Positions 1 through 8,752 of a DNA stretch of 64,000 nucleotides are shown one piece after another (positions within the stretch are counted from its first letter, which is position 1; each line of letters opens with the position of its first letter). Under the pieces are notes generated by a model that saw nothing but the letters and a program-made list of their open reading frames with translations, had not been told where the DNA came from and made no database searches. Made by a program: the position numbers and the translations under genes. The DNA comes from an uncultured Nitrospirota bacterium (GTDB lineage: Bacteria; Nitrospirota; Nitrospiria; Nitrospirales; UBA8639): positions 1 to 64,000 of the forward strand of contig CAKZPV010000033.1 in assembly GCA_937139405.1 (NCBI GenBank). The letters are read 5' to 3'.

Positions 1-871
1 TGGCATATCCTCCGAAGAGCTGAGTCATTTCTCGACGAACAGCCATGGCCCAAATACGCCACCGTTCATTGGTATTGTGACTTCTCAGATCATACCGAAT
101 TTGCCATCTACCATCTCTTACAAAAGGGTAGACAAAGAGTGGATCGCCCACCCCGTTCTCCTGAATATCGCCATTCAACGCCTGGAATCCTGTGATGGTG
201 ACCACCCAGTCTTGGGCAGACCATCGCGTTCCAATTGTTCCGTTGAAAGGCACAGTAAATCTCTCGAACTCAAACGGGGTCGGGCTGATTTGGTTAGGCC
301 GTATTGAACTGATGTCTGAAGAGTTAATCGAGCCATCCACAACCTCGACTGTAGTCACAGAATCTGGTCCGACAACTCCGGTAGGACCCAAAGGACCGGC
401 TGGGCCAGGGGGCCCCTGCACATTCGCTTGACGGCCATCGTCACACGACACAATGGTGCCAATAATGGTGCAATCTGTCCCATCTTCTCCTGGTTCACCT
501 GGTGATCCGATGGCGCCAATCGTGAGGTCGAAGGTATCTTTTTTCCTGTTCCGCTGCCCTCTGGACACTTTAAGCAGGTAGTCTCCTGCCGTCAGATCAG
601 GAGGTAGTCCGGCCACGATCTCCATGTCGGATGGGACTCCCACGATTGGTAAATCTCCCAATTCACCAAGCTGCACCTGTAAACTTCCTCGAAGATCAAA
701 GTTGCGACCCGTGATCGTCAATGTATCGTTCTCGCTATTCACTAAGACTTCAGTGATCTTAAGACTTCTCTGTACTCTGGAGTTTTGGTCAGTTGAGTAT
801 GCCGTCGAACCCACACTCATAATGCTCACGACGGCCAGCACAACGATGGTCGTCTTCGGAAAAATATTCAT
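1..871 (-). CDS. secreted collagen-like protein with IPT-like domain (partial, 3' end outside window)
   Basis: The frame is open from an ATG at 871 on the minus strand to the window edge, about 290 codons, so the C-terminus is missing. Residues 1-25 form a Sec signal peptide. Residues ~33-105 resemble an IPT/TIG immunoglobulin-like fold (a pattern of ltItGrnF, then P-dlt-aGdYlLkVsrG). A short collagen-like Gly-X-Y tract follows (GSPGEPGEDG, then GPPGPAGPLGPTG), and then a Trp-rich domain of unknown type. A GGAGG-type ribosome site lies just upstream of the start. Bacterial collagen-like proteins are usually exported adhesins or surface structures, and that role is inferred here. No partner gene is visible. 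Confidence 0.75.
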   Translation of the reverse strand, partial: MNIFPKTTIVVLAVVSIMSVGSTAYSTDQNSRVQRSLKITEVLVNSENDTLTITGRNFDLRGSLQVQLGELGDLPIVGVPSDMEIVAGLPPDLTAGDYLLKVSRGQRNRKKDTFDLTIGAIGSPGEPGEDGTDCTIIGTIVSCDDGRQANVQGPPGPAGPLGPTGVVGPDSVTTVEVVDGSINSSDISSIRPNQISPTPFEFERFTVPFNGTIGTRWSAQDWVVTITGFQALNGDIQENGVGDPLFVYPFVRDGRWQIRYDLRSHNTNERWRIWAMAVRREMTQLFGGYA

Positions 872-954
872 CACCTCCGTCCTCTCTGTTTGATACTCAG
901 ATTATGAACTCGCTGCTCATTTTCATTCCTATCAGTCGCTGCCCTCCCAGGCTA

Positions 955-983
955 GGCGAATGTCCGTTCTTTGGACATTCGCC
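955..983. other. perfect inverted repeat between convergent-edge genes
   Basis: An 11-bp perfect stem (GGCGAATGTCC / GGACATTCGCC) with a 7-nt loop lies just past the 3' end of the lactonase-like gene and before the collagen-like gene. There is no T-run on either strand, so it is either a factor-independent-terminator-like structure without the U tract or an mRNA 3'-end stabiliser. Confidence 0.5.
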
Positions 984-1039
984 ATTACCGGGTGATACAA
1001 AACCATCTCACATCCCACAATATTAATAGACCCTTCCTA

Positions 1040-2173
1040 CTATCTGGCGACCAATCCGGTCACGCTTTCTGGGATGGGCAAGGTTCCTCTCGGAGATATC
1101 TCCCCTGTGCGTTTCACAAAGAAGGCACGGATCTGACTATCTCCGTTATTGAGTGTGACTAAAAATTGATTGTTTTGGGTCAGTACCGCATCACGTACTC
1201 CCGCTCCAGTTGGGATCGGCGTGTCCTGCTTAGCGGGAAAGAAGTACTCGTATTCGCCGGAAAAATTAATACGATACAACGATACCGTGCCATCTCCCGT
1301 ATTCGTGGCGTACCCAATAGTCTGATCGCTAGACAGGACCGTCCAGCAGGTGGCCGTCCCCTGTTCAATCGAGTCGACTCTTCCTGACACTTCGCCGGTT
1401 TCACGATCCACGCGATAGGACACCGTCATGCCAGGCCCGCCATTATTGGCTTCGGTGATGTTCACGAAATCTCGATCACCAAATGAAAACCCGAATGGGG
1501 TTGGAATAAACGACGGTCGTTTTTCGGGCTTTCGCACCGGACGCCCATTCCGCTTCATCACAAAGGTCGTCAACGTATCCGTGGCTTTTTCTGTAATGAG
1601 CAACACCGTGCCTGACTTGTTAAAGCCAATCTGAGCAGGCGCGGTAAGTTGAGTCCGATCGAGAATCCGTGTGGAATTATAGATCGGTATCAAAATCCCA
1701 CCACCAGTAAATCGAAACCCACTGATGTTGTCATACCGCATACGCCGAGGATCTTCTTCCTTTCCACTACCCTCATTTAAGACGTAGACCATTGTGCCGA
1801 ATACAGTCACACTCAGAGGACGAAAACCGCCGGAAGGAAGTTTATTGACGAACTGCAAACCTGATGGTTGCAATCGAAAACTCGTGATTTCTCCACTGCC
1901 GGGACTGACCACGAACATCCATCGATCGCTTTCATCCGTTGTTAAGGCTCCTTGATTACCGAGCGGGGCACCCGTTCCAGTACCTTGTGTAGGGAATCGG
2001 CCTATTTCCTTGAGATTTCCTTGTTCATCGATGTCAAACGCGATGACATCGTTGCCACTCACTTCATTACTGGCTGTGTACACAATTGCATGCGCCAAGC
2101 CACTCAATCCGAGTATTGTCATGAGCATGGCTGTACCCATAAGATTTTTTACGTTTCTTGAAAACATGATCAT
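1040..2173 (-). CDS. secreted lactonase/YncE-like beta-propeller protein
   Basis: About 377 residues with an N-terminal signal peptide ending near GLAHA. The rest is a chain of beta-propeller blades typical of the lactonase/YVTN family (repeated patterns such as sNeVSGNdViaFdID-G and ySTR-/ATNtGDGTVSLYRI). Family members include 6-phosphogluconolactonase-like enzymes and non-enzymatic propellers, so the substrate cannot be told. Three in-frame ATGs sit close together at 2179, 2173 and 2167. The GGAG ribosome site is 7 nt from the one at 2173, so that start is preferred. The gene diverges from two TetR genes, and two perfect 16-bp palindromes lie about 250-300 bp upstream of it, which suggests TetR control. 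Confidence 0.8.
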   Translation of the reverse strand: MIMFSRNVKNLMGTAMLMTILGLSGLAHAIVYTASNEVSGNDVIAFDIDEQGNLKEIGRFPTQGTGTGAPLGNQGALTTDESDRWMFVVSPGSGEITSFRLQPSGLQFVNKLPSGGFRPLSVTVFGTMVYVLNEGSGKEEDPRRMRYDNISGFRFTGGGILIPIYNSTRILDRTQLTAPAQIGFNKSGTVLLITEKATDTLTTFVMKRNGRPVRKPEKRPSFIPTPFGFSFGDRDFVNITEANNGGPGMTVSYRVDRETGEVSGRVDSIEQGTATCWTVLSSDQTIGYATNTGDGTVSLYRINFSGEYEYFFPAKQDTPIPTGAGVRDAVLTQNNQFLVTLNNGDSQIRAFFVKRTGEISPRGTLPIPESVTGLVAR

Positions 2174-2425
2174 GGTCATTCTCCAAATTAGAAAGTGAGT
2201 AAAGCGTTTTCAAAACGACTATTCGCTCAACAACCAATTGCAGCCGTCCGGGAGAAAAAACCTCCTTGCTCTTTGCATAGTCGGAACGGGTTAAAGGTTT
2301 GCAACATGCTGCAGGTTCTTTTTCGGTCTGGCAGCTTCTTTGATGGGCTTTGGTTCTGCCTTCTACCTTTTTGATTGCGAAGCACTTCATGAGAGGGACG
2401 GGAAAGTTGGAGATGAAAATAAAAA

Positions 2426-2441
2426 TACTTACCGGTAAGTA
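2426..2441. promoter_or_regulatory. TetR-type operator candidate 1
   Basis: Perfect 16-bp palindrome TACTTACCGGTAAGTA. It shares the core TTAC-(C/T)(G/A)-GTAA with the next two sites. The length and symmetry suit a TetR dimer. Its centre is 35 bp from that of candidate 2. Confidence 0.6.
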
Positions 2442-2460
2442 ATCCATTGGCGATATAATT

Positions 2461-2476
2461 AACTTACTAGTAAGTT
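2461..2476. promoter_or_regulatory. TetR-type operator candidate 2
   Basis: Perfect 16-bp palindrome AACTTACTAGTAAGTT, related to the site at 2426-2441 (shared ACTTAC/GTAAGT arms). It is placed between the lactonase-like gene and the TetR genes. Confidence 0.6.
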
Positions 2477-2629
2477 TTTGTCAATGACATAGATTGTATT
2501 TTCTGTTAAGTATTCTCGTATTGCTGGAAATTTTTAAACTATTATTTAATTGTATTCAATATGTAGGTGTATTAATTTTAAATGACCACATATTTTGCTA
2601 TTATAGAAGGGAGTGTAGTAGTATTATTT

Positions 2630-2645
2630 AAATTACCAGTAAGTT
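2630..2645. promoter_or_regulatory. TetR-type operator candidate 3 (imperfect)
   Basis: AAATTACCAGTAAGTT differs from candidate 2 at two positions, and its right arm is identical. It lies about 190 bp before the first TetR start, a position suited to autoregulation. Confidence 0.45.
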
Positions 2646-2831
2646 ATTTTAACGCGCCACTACTACTTATGGGATTCACAGAAAGGGAAAAGAGCTCTTA
2701 GATCGAGGAGGAAATAATCAAGAAAACGCTCTGGAGTGAAAGTTCTTCTGTGTAGGCTAATGCCTTATAAAGACATGCATCTACATGACTGATAATGCAC
2801 GTCTCTCTGGAGAGGGAAGGATGATCGTGAG

Positions 2832-3425
2832 ATGGCTTCGAAGTTGCGCGAGAAACTAGTCGACACGGCGTTAGAACTCTTTTACGACCAGGGTTTCCAT
2901 GTCGTCAGTGTCGATATGATATTGGCAGAAGCTGGAATATCGAAGCCAACGCTCTATAAATATTTTCGATCCAAGAACGAACTGATCCTGGCTGCCCTTC
3001 GTCGACGAGATGAGCAATCCCGGAACTGGCTCATGCGTGAGATGGAGCGTCGCGGATCGAAGCCCCGCGAACAGCTACTATCCCTTTTCGATACCCTGGG
3101 CGATTTTTTTCTGACTGAAGGGTTCCGCGGTTGCATGTTTATCAATGCGACCGTGGAGTTTCCTCAATTGGACGACCCCATCCATCAAGCTGCTGCTGAG
3201 CATAAACGGATTTTCGGTCGACATATCGCAGAACTCGTTGATAAACTAAATGTACTTGTACCGGAAGAATTGACTGAGCAATTACTGATTTTAATGGAAG
3301 GTGCGGTCATCACCGCGCACGTCAGTCAACCGAAAACCGTGGCTCAGCAGGCCAGACAGTCTGCCGAAATATTGATCGACCACGCCCTACAGAACAGTAC
3401 TCATACGAAGCACGAAAACCCTTAA
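2832..3425 (+). CDS. TetR/AcrR-family transcriptional repressor (copy 1)
   Basis: 197 residues, normal for the family. The N-terminal 50 residues form the TetR helix-turn-helix (pattern L-eaAl-LFydqGFh-vsvd-I-aeAGiskpTLYkYFrSKneLi). The C-terminal ~130 residues are an all-helical ligand-binding and dimerisation domain with the motif GCMFINAtvEf. The start at 2832 follows a GAGAGGGAAGG ribosome site; an ATG at 2821 is out of frame. It is the first gene of a two-gene tandem with a clear paralogue 26 bp downstream. It probably represses itself and the divergent lactonase-like gene through the palindromes at 2426-2645. The inducing ligand is unknown. Confidence 0.92.
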   Translation: MASKLREKLVDTALELFYDQGFHVVSVDMILAEAGISKPTLYKYFRSKNELILAALRRRDEQSRNWLMREMERRGSKPREQLLSLFDTLGDFFLTEGFRGCMFINATVEFPQLDDPIHQAAAEHKRIFGRHIAELVDKLNVLVPEELTEQLLILMEGAVITAHVSQPKTVAQQARQSAEILIDHALQNSTHTKHENP

Positions 3426-3451
3426 ATTACTATCAACACATTACCTTATCA

Positions 3452-4042
3452 ATGCCAATCATCACATCAGATCCAGCATTGACCACTCAAGACCGTCTCG
3501 TTGAATCTGCGCTCCAATTGTTCTATGAGCGGGGATTTCATGCGACCGGCATTGATATGATTTTGACAAAGGCCAATGTCTCCAAACCCACTTTGTACAA
3601 ATACTTTGACTCAAAAGACGCACTTATTTTAGCTGTGCTTCGTCGCCGAGATGAATCGGTCCGAACATGGTTTATTTCAGAAATTGAACGGAGAGCAATC
3701 GCACCAGCCAAGCGCATTTTGGCTTTGTTTGATCTGCTGGCAGAATGGTTTCAAGCCCCAGACTTTCAAGGGTGTATGTTTATCAACGCCACGGCCGAAT
3801 ATGCGCAACACGATCATCCAGTTCATCGAGCGTCGGCTGAACACAAACGTGCTTTTGGCCAATACATCCTCATGCTCGCTCAAGGCACGAGTGTCGCCAA
3901 CCCTGAAGAACTCACGGCCCAAGTTTTACTTCTCATGGAAGGCGCTATTGCAACAGCCCACGTCACAGGACCTGGATTAGCCGCCCAGCATGCACGCAAA
4001 ACTGTTGAAGTGCTTCTTTCTCAATCTACTCTCTCTTCATAA
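3452..4042 (+). CDS. TetR/AcrR-family transcriptional repressor (copy 2)
   Basis: 196 residues, paralogous to the preceding gene along its whole length. The helix-turn-helix helix (NVSKPTLYKYFDSKDALILA) and the GCMFINATAEY segment of the ligand domain are nearly the same. The two genes are 26 bp apart and surely co-transcribed. No strong ribosome site precedes the ATG at 3452, which suggests translational coupling to copy 1. Because the recognition helices are so alike, the two proteins could bind the same palindromes or form heterodimers; this is inference. Confidence 0.9.
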   Translation: MPIITSDPALTTQDRLVESALQLFYERGFHATGIDMILTKANVSKPTLYKYFDSKDALILAVLRRRDESVRTWFISEIERRAIAPAKRILALFDLLAEWFQAPDFQGCMFINATAEYAQHDHPVHRASAEHKRAFGQYILMLAQGTSVANPEELTAQVLLLMEGAIATAHVTGPGLAAQHARKTVEVLLSQSTLSS

Positions 4043-4056
4043 ATCCTTTCAATAAC

Positions 4057-4353
4057 TCAAGACTTCTGTGTTTTCAAGCCTTGTCTCATCGTCAGATTGA
4101 ATTGTCCCGGTCTAGACAATAGAGGCATGCAGTTCAATTTTTCCCTGATTATCCGTAGCTCTGTGCACAAGATGCCAGGATCCATGAGGCAATTTCCTGA
4201 AACAAGATTGCCGTCATACAACGATCGGATGGCCTTGTGATGTTCAGGTAAACGGTTGTTGCCAATGGCGAGAATGTAGCCATTTTGAGCCAATTTTCTA
4301 AAACGAACTACTGTGGGATGAGAGATAAGGATAGGAGTCGTTTGTTGACTCAT
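4057..4353 (-). CDS. small hypothetical protein
   Basis: 98 residues, no recognised domain, no signal peptide or membrane segment. It contains two Cys near the middle and is mildly basic. It is convergent with the TetR pair. No good ribosome site precedes the ATG, so it may not be a gene. It is kept because no better frame covers this segment. Confidence 0.35.
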   Translation of the reverse strand: MSQQTTPILISHPTVVRFRKLAQNGYILAIGNNRLPEHHKAIRSLYDGNLVSGNCLMDPGILCTELRIIREKLNCMPLLSRPGQFNLTMRQGLKTQKS

Positions 4354-4480
4354 TGTATTGATAAACGTTTGGCTGGAAGTCTCAATCCTCGGGTCTGAGG
4401 GGTGGCGCGTTTAGCCCTGAATGCGGGTCTAATGCAAGTCTACCTGTAGACAGCATGAACGGGTCGCTTGAAGGGTGTTG

Positions 4481-5188
4481 TTACTGGAACCAGTGGGAAT
4501 GTTGGGAAATGACGTATCCGCCTAATGCTATGGTTCCTATTCCAACCACACTTTGAATGCTTTGATGTACCCAGGTGAGAGACCGAGCGGAATACCAGAG
4601 TGGGATAGCAATGACCATAGAGAGTAATCCCATGCCAAGGATCGAGCCTACTCCAAAGATGACAATATAGCTGAGGGCCATCAATGGAGACATGACCGTA
4701 TTGATCGTGAGAAGAATGAGTGCAGCTGATCCCGCCATGCCATGCATGAGGCCAACGATGAAGGCTCGATGCGGGAACCCCTGAGGGTGAGTATGTTCAT
4801 GTGCGGCTTGGGTGTGGGGCATGTTTGGCGCATGAGTATGGGCATGAAAATGAGGAGTGGTGGTATCTGTATGTTGGTGGAGATGAAAATGGATGCGCTC
4901 GTTTTTCATGCGGCGGAAGACATCTATCCCTAATCCGACCAGCATAAACCCGACGGCACATTCCAATGCATCCGCGAATCGCTCGGGAATGACGACACCA
5001 AGAATGAGGACGATTGACCCAAACAGAAATAAGGTGACGGTATGTCCAAATCCCCAAACAATCCCTTGTTTCATCGCCTGATATACAGATCGATTTAGAG
5101 TAGCCAATGAGGCAACCGCTGCCGCATGGTCAGCTTCAAGCGCATGCCGCATACCAAGAACAAAACCGAGTCCTAATAAGGTGAACAT
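4481..5188 (-). CDS. NicO/UreH-type nickel/cobalt permease
   Basis: 235-residue integral membrane protein with about six hydrophobic segments. TM1 carries the signature GMRHALEADHAAAVA, the HX5DH-type metal motif of nickel/cobalt and UreH-type permeases. Residues ~95-135 form a cytosolic loop very rich in His (HFHLHQHTD..HFHAHTHAP..), which would bind Ni2+ or Co2+ before transport. A second conserved helix has GLMHGMAGSAAL. It probably moves nickel across the inner membrane. No urease or hydrogenase gene is in view, so the user of the metal is unknown. It stands alone on the minus strand. Confidence 0.85.
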   Translation of the reverse strand: MFTLLGLGFVLGMRHALEADHAAAVASLATLNRSVYQAMKQGIVWGFGHTVTLFLFGSIVLILGVVIPERFADALECAVGFMLVGLGIDVFRRMKNERIHFHLHQHTDTTTPHFHAHTHAPNMPHTQAAHEHTHPQGFPHRAFIVGLMHGMAGSAALILLTINTVMSPLMALSYIVIFGVGSILGMGLLSMVIAIPLWYSARSLTWVHQSIQSVVGIGTIALGGYVISQHSHWFQ

Positions 5189-5336
5189 GAAATCAAGATT
5201 TCCCTAGTGTTTGAGCTGGAATACTACGAGGTCATCAGGAGAAACGCAATCGGAGACTTCATTAAGGGAAATCAAGAAGATTGAGAAAGTAGAATGCGGG
5301 GGAACACGAAATGGAACTTCCTGCTCGTGCCGTAGT

Positions 5337-6689
5337 TTAAGAGGCCTCTAGCCCCTGGCTTGGTTGTGGGAGCGAGGTTGAGCCGGAAAATAATTCTGTT
5401 ACCCAGTCGATTGATCGTGCTAAAGGGCTGCTGATGGAGATAGGCGTGGTGAACGTAAAGGTGACATCGGGGGCATCAGGAGTCAAACCAATCGTCCCTA
5501 AAACATTCGTCGTAATTTGAGGTGAGAGGGCAATATTAAACCCTAAGCCTAGATTGCTCACATGGATGCTTGAGTCTGGGACTGGTTGGCCGTCTACCTT
5601 GGTCGCGAAGCGGACCAGATTGGAAAATGAAAAATTCATGGAAACTCGGTTGTTAAGCGAAATGGCCATTCCAAGACTTTGGCTAATTTGGTTCACAGGG
5701 CCTAAACTTGCCTGAATGGGTTCAGGAACAAGTGCTACGCCCGATCCGACAGGGTTAGCGGTAATCCGAATGAGAGTTTCAGAAACCGGCGGAGCATAAC
5801 TGTAACCCACTGTGCCGAATAGAATAGCCGGATCTAAGGCTTTGACGCCGGAAATGGCGGCGTCAATGAACCAGCGTCCCGTTCCCAGAGCCGCCCCTTC
5901 ATCATTCAGGCGATTTAAGAATTCTTCAACATTGGCAATGGGCCCCCCAGCGGCAATATTTTCAAAAATCTCAAATTGGCTTCGTCCGGTGGGAGCAGTA
6001 GCCCCTACTCTGAAGACCATATCGGGATACCAATCTTTTTCATACAAAAATTGGTAACTAAGCCCAAAGGTGATATCCCCTATGCCAAATTCTTCAGAAT
6101 TTTCCTCTACTTGTCCGGCGGTTTCAGTGGACACTCGAAGTCGATTGACAGTCTGAAGGAGATACGGCAATCGAAAATCAAATTGAAGACCTCTATAGAG
6201 TCCGTACCGAAATCCGATGGAAGGTGTGAATGTTTGGGTTGTGACTTTTTCTGACTCTAAATTTCCCAGAACAATAAGTGGAAGGACACTAAATCCGCTG
6301 ACAATTAATCGCGTGTTCGTACTAAAGCTATAGGCTACAGAAGGTTCCAGAACAAGCTGATCCCTTTGGAGTAAGATGCCGCCTTGTTGTACGCCGACCA
6401 GGGGAATTCTAGTTACTTCCCGTTCATCCTCTTCTTCTGAGGCAGAAGTGGAACCTGCTGGTTCTTCTATTATGGGAAGCGCCGGCGTTGTTGGAGTCGG
6501 GGAGGGCGGAGGTTCAGTCGGAGGCTTGGGAGAAACGGGGCTGGTCGAGGCTTCAGGAGAAGGTGGAGTCGGATTCGAATCAGGGCTCTGCGCGAAAGTC
6601 GGTGGGATCAATAAAAGAATAGAAAGAACCAGTGAAGAGACAAAAGAAGTAGCCTCTAATCTAACCGAATGCCAATCTTCTGATTCCAC
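5337..6689 (-). CDS. FapF-like outer-membrane beta-barrel protein
   Basis: 450 residues from a GTG start. A signal peptide (to about A33) is followed by a Pro/Ser/Thr-rich linker (36-85), then an acidic stretch and a beta-barrel domain (~100-450) of alternating hydrophobic strands that ends near the C-terminus. The barrel begins with a GGILLQRDQLVLEPSVAYSF pattern, like the start of the barrel in FapF, the outer-membrane secretion pore of Pseudomonas functional amyloids. It is the last gene of a five-gene minus-strand operon, 4 bp after the C39 peptidase gene. The likely role is export of the upstream secreted proteins across the outer membrane. A generic phenol-degradation-type barrel is the alternative. 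Confidence 0.75.
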   Translation of the reverse strand: MESEDWHSVRLEATSFVSSLVLSILLLIPPTFAQSPDSNPTPPSPEASTSPVSPKPPTEPPPSPTPTTPALPIIEEPAGSTSASEEEDEREVTRIPLVGVQQGGILLQRDQLVLEPSVAYSFSTNTRLIVSGFSVLPLIVLGNLESEKVTTQTFTPSIGFRYGLYRGLQFDFRLPYLLQTVNRLRVSTETAGQVEENSEEFGIGDITFGLSYQFLYEKDWYPDMVFRVGATAPTGRSQFEIFENIAAGGPIANVEEFLNRLNDEGAALGTGRWFIDAAISGVKALDPAILFGTVGYSYAPPVSETLIRITANPVGSGVALVPEPIQASLGPVNQISQSLGMAISLNNRVSMNFSFSNLVRFATKVDGQPVPDSSIHVSNLGLGFNIALSPQITTNVLGTIGLTPDAPDVTFTFTTPISISSPLARSIDWVTELFSGSTSLPQPSQGLEAS

Positions 6690-6693
6690 TCAC

Positions 6694-7719
6694 TTAATTC
6701 CCACTCGTCAAGCCCTGTCCAGGCGGGGGAGAAAAGTCAAGAAAATTACCAGATGGATTTCCTAATTGGACTGTGCCTTGAAATCCCTGAACTTGGAAGG
6801 TGGAAACTAAATTTGTTCCCTCAGGGGTTTGAAAAGTAGGGATCAGGTTCGGAGATAGATGGGGACTCACAGGGTTCATGAAATGTTGAATCCGCCAAAA
6901 ATCTACTGAATCTCCGGTGGGTTTGACATTCAGCAACGTGGTCGATGGAGGGGAACTTTCCCCTTCCTTGGAGGGCGTTTCCCCGCCTGCAGTGATTAAT
7001 TCAAGTTCTTCGTCTGAGGTTATCGTATGCGGCGAGACCTTATTGGCCATCTCAGGTCGCGGTTTAATGATAAACCCGATCCCATCAATCCATACATCAA
7101 CAAATTGGCTGATGAGCATCGTTTTATTTCCGAATGCAGGGTCTGCCAAATAGACCCGATTGCCACGAACGCCTTTGACGATGACGAAATGGTTATAGTT
7201 CATCGGTCGAATAGGAACCAAAACAGGAAGTTGTTCGTCTGCCAAGGTTTCCACCAATTCCTCAAACGTCATTCCTTTATAGCCGACACTGGGAAAGCCT
7301 TTGGCCCGCGCTGCCCGCTTAAGGTCTAAGAGAGTAAACCCCTGTCGCTTGAAATACTTTTTGACTCCCTTTTCCGGGGTTTGACCAAATACGAAAATCA
7401 GTGAAATCAACTCACGTTCGGAGGTATCTTCTCCAAATCCATATCGCAATACGGTTGCGAGGGCTGCAGCTCCACAGGAGTAATCAAGGTTTTGCAAGAT
7501 AACCCGCTCTTGGCGAAGTTCTAATAAACTCTTAACGCGTTTTCCCACACGTGTCGTTCCAGCATCCAGAACCAGACTGACATCTGCTCCGAACACTGAT
7601 GCCCCCCATCCTCCAAGATTTACGAGGCCGGTCAGCAGCACTGCAGGCAGAACGTACCTGGAAAGATTTACAGCAGTTCTTGCTGTATTATTGAATTTGA
7701 ATAGGAAAGACAAAGCCAT
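6694..7719 (-). CDS. periplasmic C39-family cysteine peptidase (FapD-like) with C-terminal extension
   Basis: 341 residues from the ATG at 7719; a longer frame starts at 7761, but the signal anchor (20-45) fits the shorter form. The C39 domain spans ~60-220 with Cys82 in DYSCGAAA, His177 in NYNHFVIVKG and Asp193 in YLADPAFG, the expected triad. There is no ABC transporter attached, unlike bacteriocin exporters. After the domain, residues 236-246 read DEELELITAGG, a double-glycine-leader-like motif matching those in the three upstream secreted proteins, and a ~95-residue Pro/Ser/Gln-rich tail follows. The start overlaps the upstream gene by 32 bp, so translation is coupled. The likely role is trimming the leader-like segments of the secreted partners, and perhaps of itself. 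Confidence 0.82.
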   Translation of the reverse strand: MALSFLFKFNNTARTAVNLSRYVLPAVLLTGLVNLGGWGASVFGADVSLVLDAGTTRVGKRVKSLLELRQERVILQNLDYSCGAAALATVLRYGFGEDTSERELISLIFVFGQTPEKGVKKYFKRQGFTLLDLKRAARAKGFPSVGYKGMTFEELVETLADEQLPVLVPIRPMNYNHFVIVKGVRGNRVYLADPAFGNKTMLISQFVDVWIDGIGFIIKPRPEMANKVSPHTITSDEELELITAGGETPSKEGESSPPSTTLLNVKPTGDSVDFWRIQHFMNPVSPHLSPNLIPTFQTPEGTNLVSTFQVQGFQGTVQLGNPSGNFLDFSPPPGQGLTSGN

Positions 7720-8707
7720 TTCCTGTTTGGACAATGTGTCCACTGGCGCGACATTGGACACAAATATTCATGTTTAAGAGCATGTTTTGAACCTGAAACG
7801 CGTTCCCACTCAAAATAGGGTTTCCAGTAAAGTTCAAGTTGGGCTGGCTCGGCGCATTGGGTGCAACCGGATTCGCGGTTGGAATTTGTGCGGTTCCAGA
7901 GCCAGTGGTGCCGCCTCCGGCGTCGAATGAAAATCGCACACCTGGAGTTTCAGTAAGTAGGGCTGGGTCGACCGATTCCGGAACTCCAGGCTGGATTGGA
8001 GAATTCGGACTGATGGCACCTGAGGAAGCTGGGGAAACAGGATTAGAAGCCACGGCAATTGCCTGCGAAGCAGCCTTCACCGCCTCAGATGCAGCCGCGA
8101 TCGCCGGAGCAGACACCTGGACATTCGGAGAACTTTGTGCGGAGACTCCTTGCAAGGCTGTGGTTGCGACTTTGAGCGCTTCGGTGGCTGCAGAAATAGC
8201 CGGCGTCCCATTTTGCACTGAATTTTGTATGAGGTTTTGGTCGGCTGCCTGAAGCGCTTTGGAGGCGGCAAGTATGGATGGACTCGTGTGAGCCGGATCG
8301 ACTTGGAGTGCTCCAATTGCGGAAGAGGCTGCCTTTAGAGCCTCTGACGCCGAATTCACTGCTCCCACACCACTATGAGATGAGATCGTTTCCAGCGCGG
8401 CCGAAGCTGCCTGAACGGCTTTGGTTGCGACCGGTAACCCAGCGTGAACATTCAGAGTGGATGCGGCTTCAATGGCGGCAGAGGCTGCTTGAATAGCTAC
8501 TGACGCTGAACGAACCCCGGCAGGCGTCGAGGGTGCGACAGGAGTCGAAAGGGCTGAAGGGGGAAGAATGTCAATTGAGAAGGATCCCGATGCCGTAATC
8601 GAATCAAGTTCCCCATCCGTTAAGGGCTGGGCTCCAAACGCAGTATGAAGGCCCAGCCCACCGGTAAGGATCAAAAAACTTAGAGAAATACGAAGTAGGT
8701 TTCTCAT
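7688..8707 (-). CDS. secreted Ala-rich repeat protein with leader-like motif and C-terminal CxxC
   Basis: 339 residues. A signal peptide (1-25) is followed by ELDSITASG at 33-41, resembling the target of C39 peptidases. Residues ~60-225 are low-complexity Ala/Ser-rich helical repeats of the type SAaxAIxAAS. A Pro/Asn-rich spacer follows, then a C-terminal segment with NICVQC (CxxC). FapC amyloid subunits also carry a C-terminal CxxC, but the Ala-rich repeats here are unlike known Fap repeats. It is the third gene of the operon and overlaps the peptidase gene. It is probably exported to the surface; its structural role is unknown. Confidence 0.72.
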   Translation of the reverse strand: MRNLLRISLSFLILTGGLGLHTAFGAQPLTDGELDSITASGSFSIDILPPSALSTPVAPSTPAGVRSASVAIQAASAAIEAASTLNVHAGLPVATKAVQAASAALETISSHSGVGAVNSASEALKAASSAIGALQVDPAHTSPSILAASKALQAADQNLIQNSVQNGTPAISAATEALKVATTALQGVSAQSSPNVQVSAPAIAAASEAVKAASQAIAVASNPVSPASSGAISPNSPIQPGVPESVDPALLTETPGVRFSFDAGGGTTGSGTAQIPTANPVAPNAPSQPNLNFTGNPILSGNAFQVQNMLLNMNICVQCRASGHIVQTGNGFVFPIQIQ

Positions 8708-8752
8708 CTTTTTTTCGATTCGTTTTACTCAAATCACCCATTCAACCAAAAT

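Larger units (their letters stand above)
2174..2831. other. AT-rich divergent regulatory region
   Basis: This 650-bp stretch separates the lactonase-like gene from the first TetR gene. I see no convincing coding sequence. An open frame at 2067-2447 on the minus strand overlaps the start of the lactonase gene in another frame and lacks family features. The middle part (about 2440-2680) is strongly AT-rich and contains three related palindromes, annotated separately. Confidence 0.6.

Noticed and set aside
2067-2447. 126-residue minus-strand open frame overlapping the lactonase gene start
   Set aside because: It overlaps the start of the lactonase-like gene in another frame and covers operator-like palindromes; no family features and no ribosome site.
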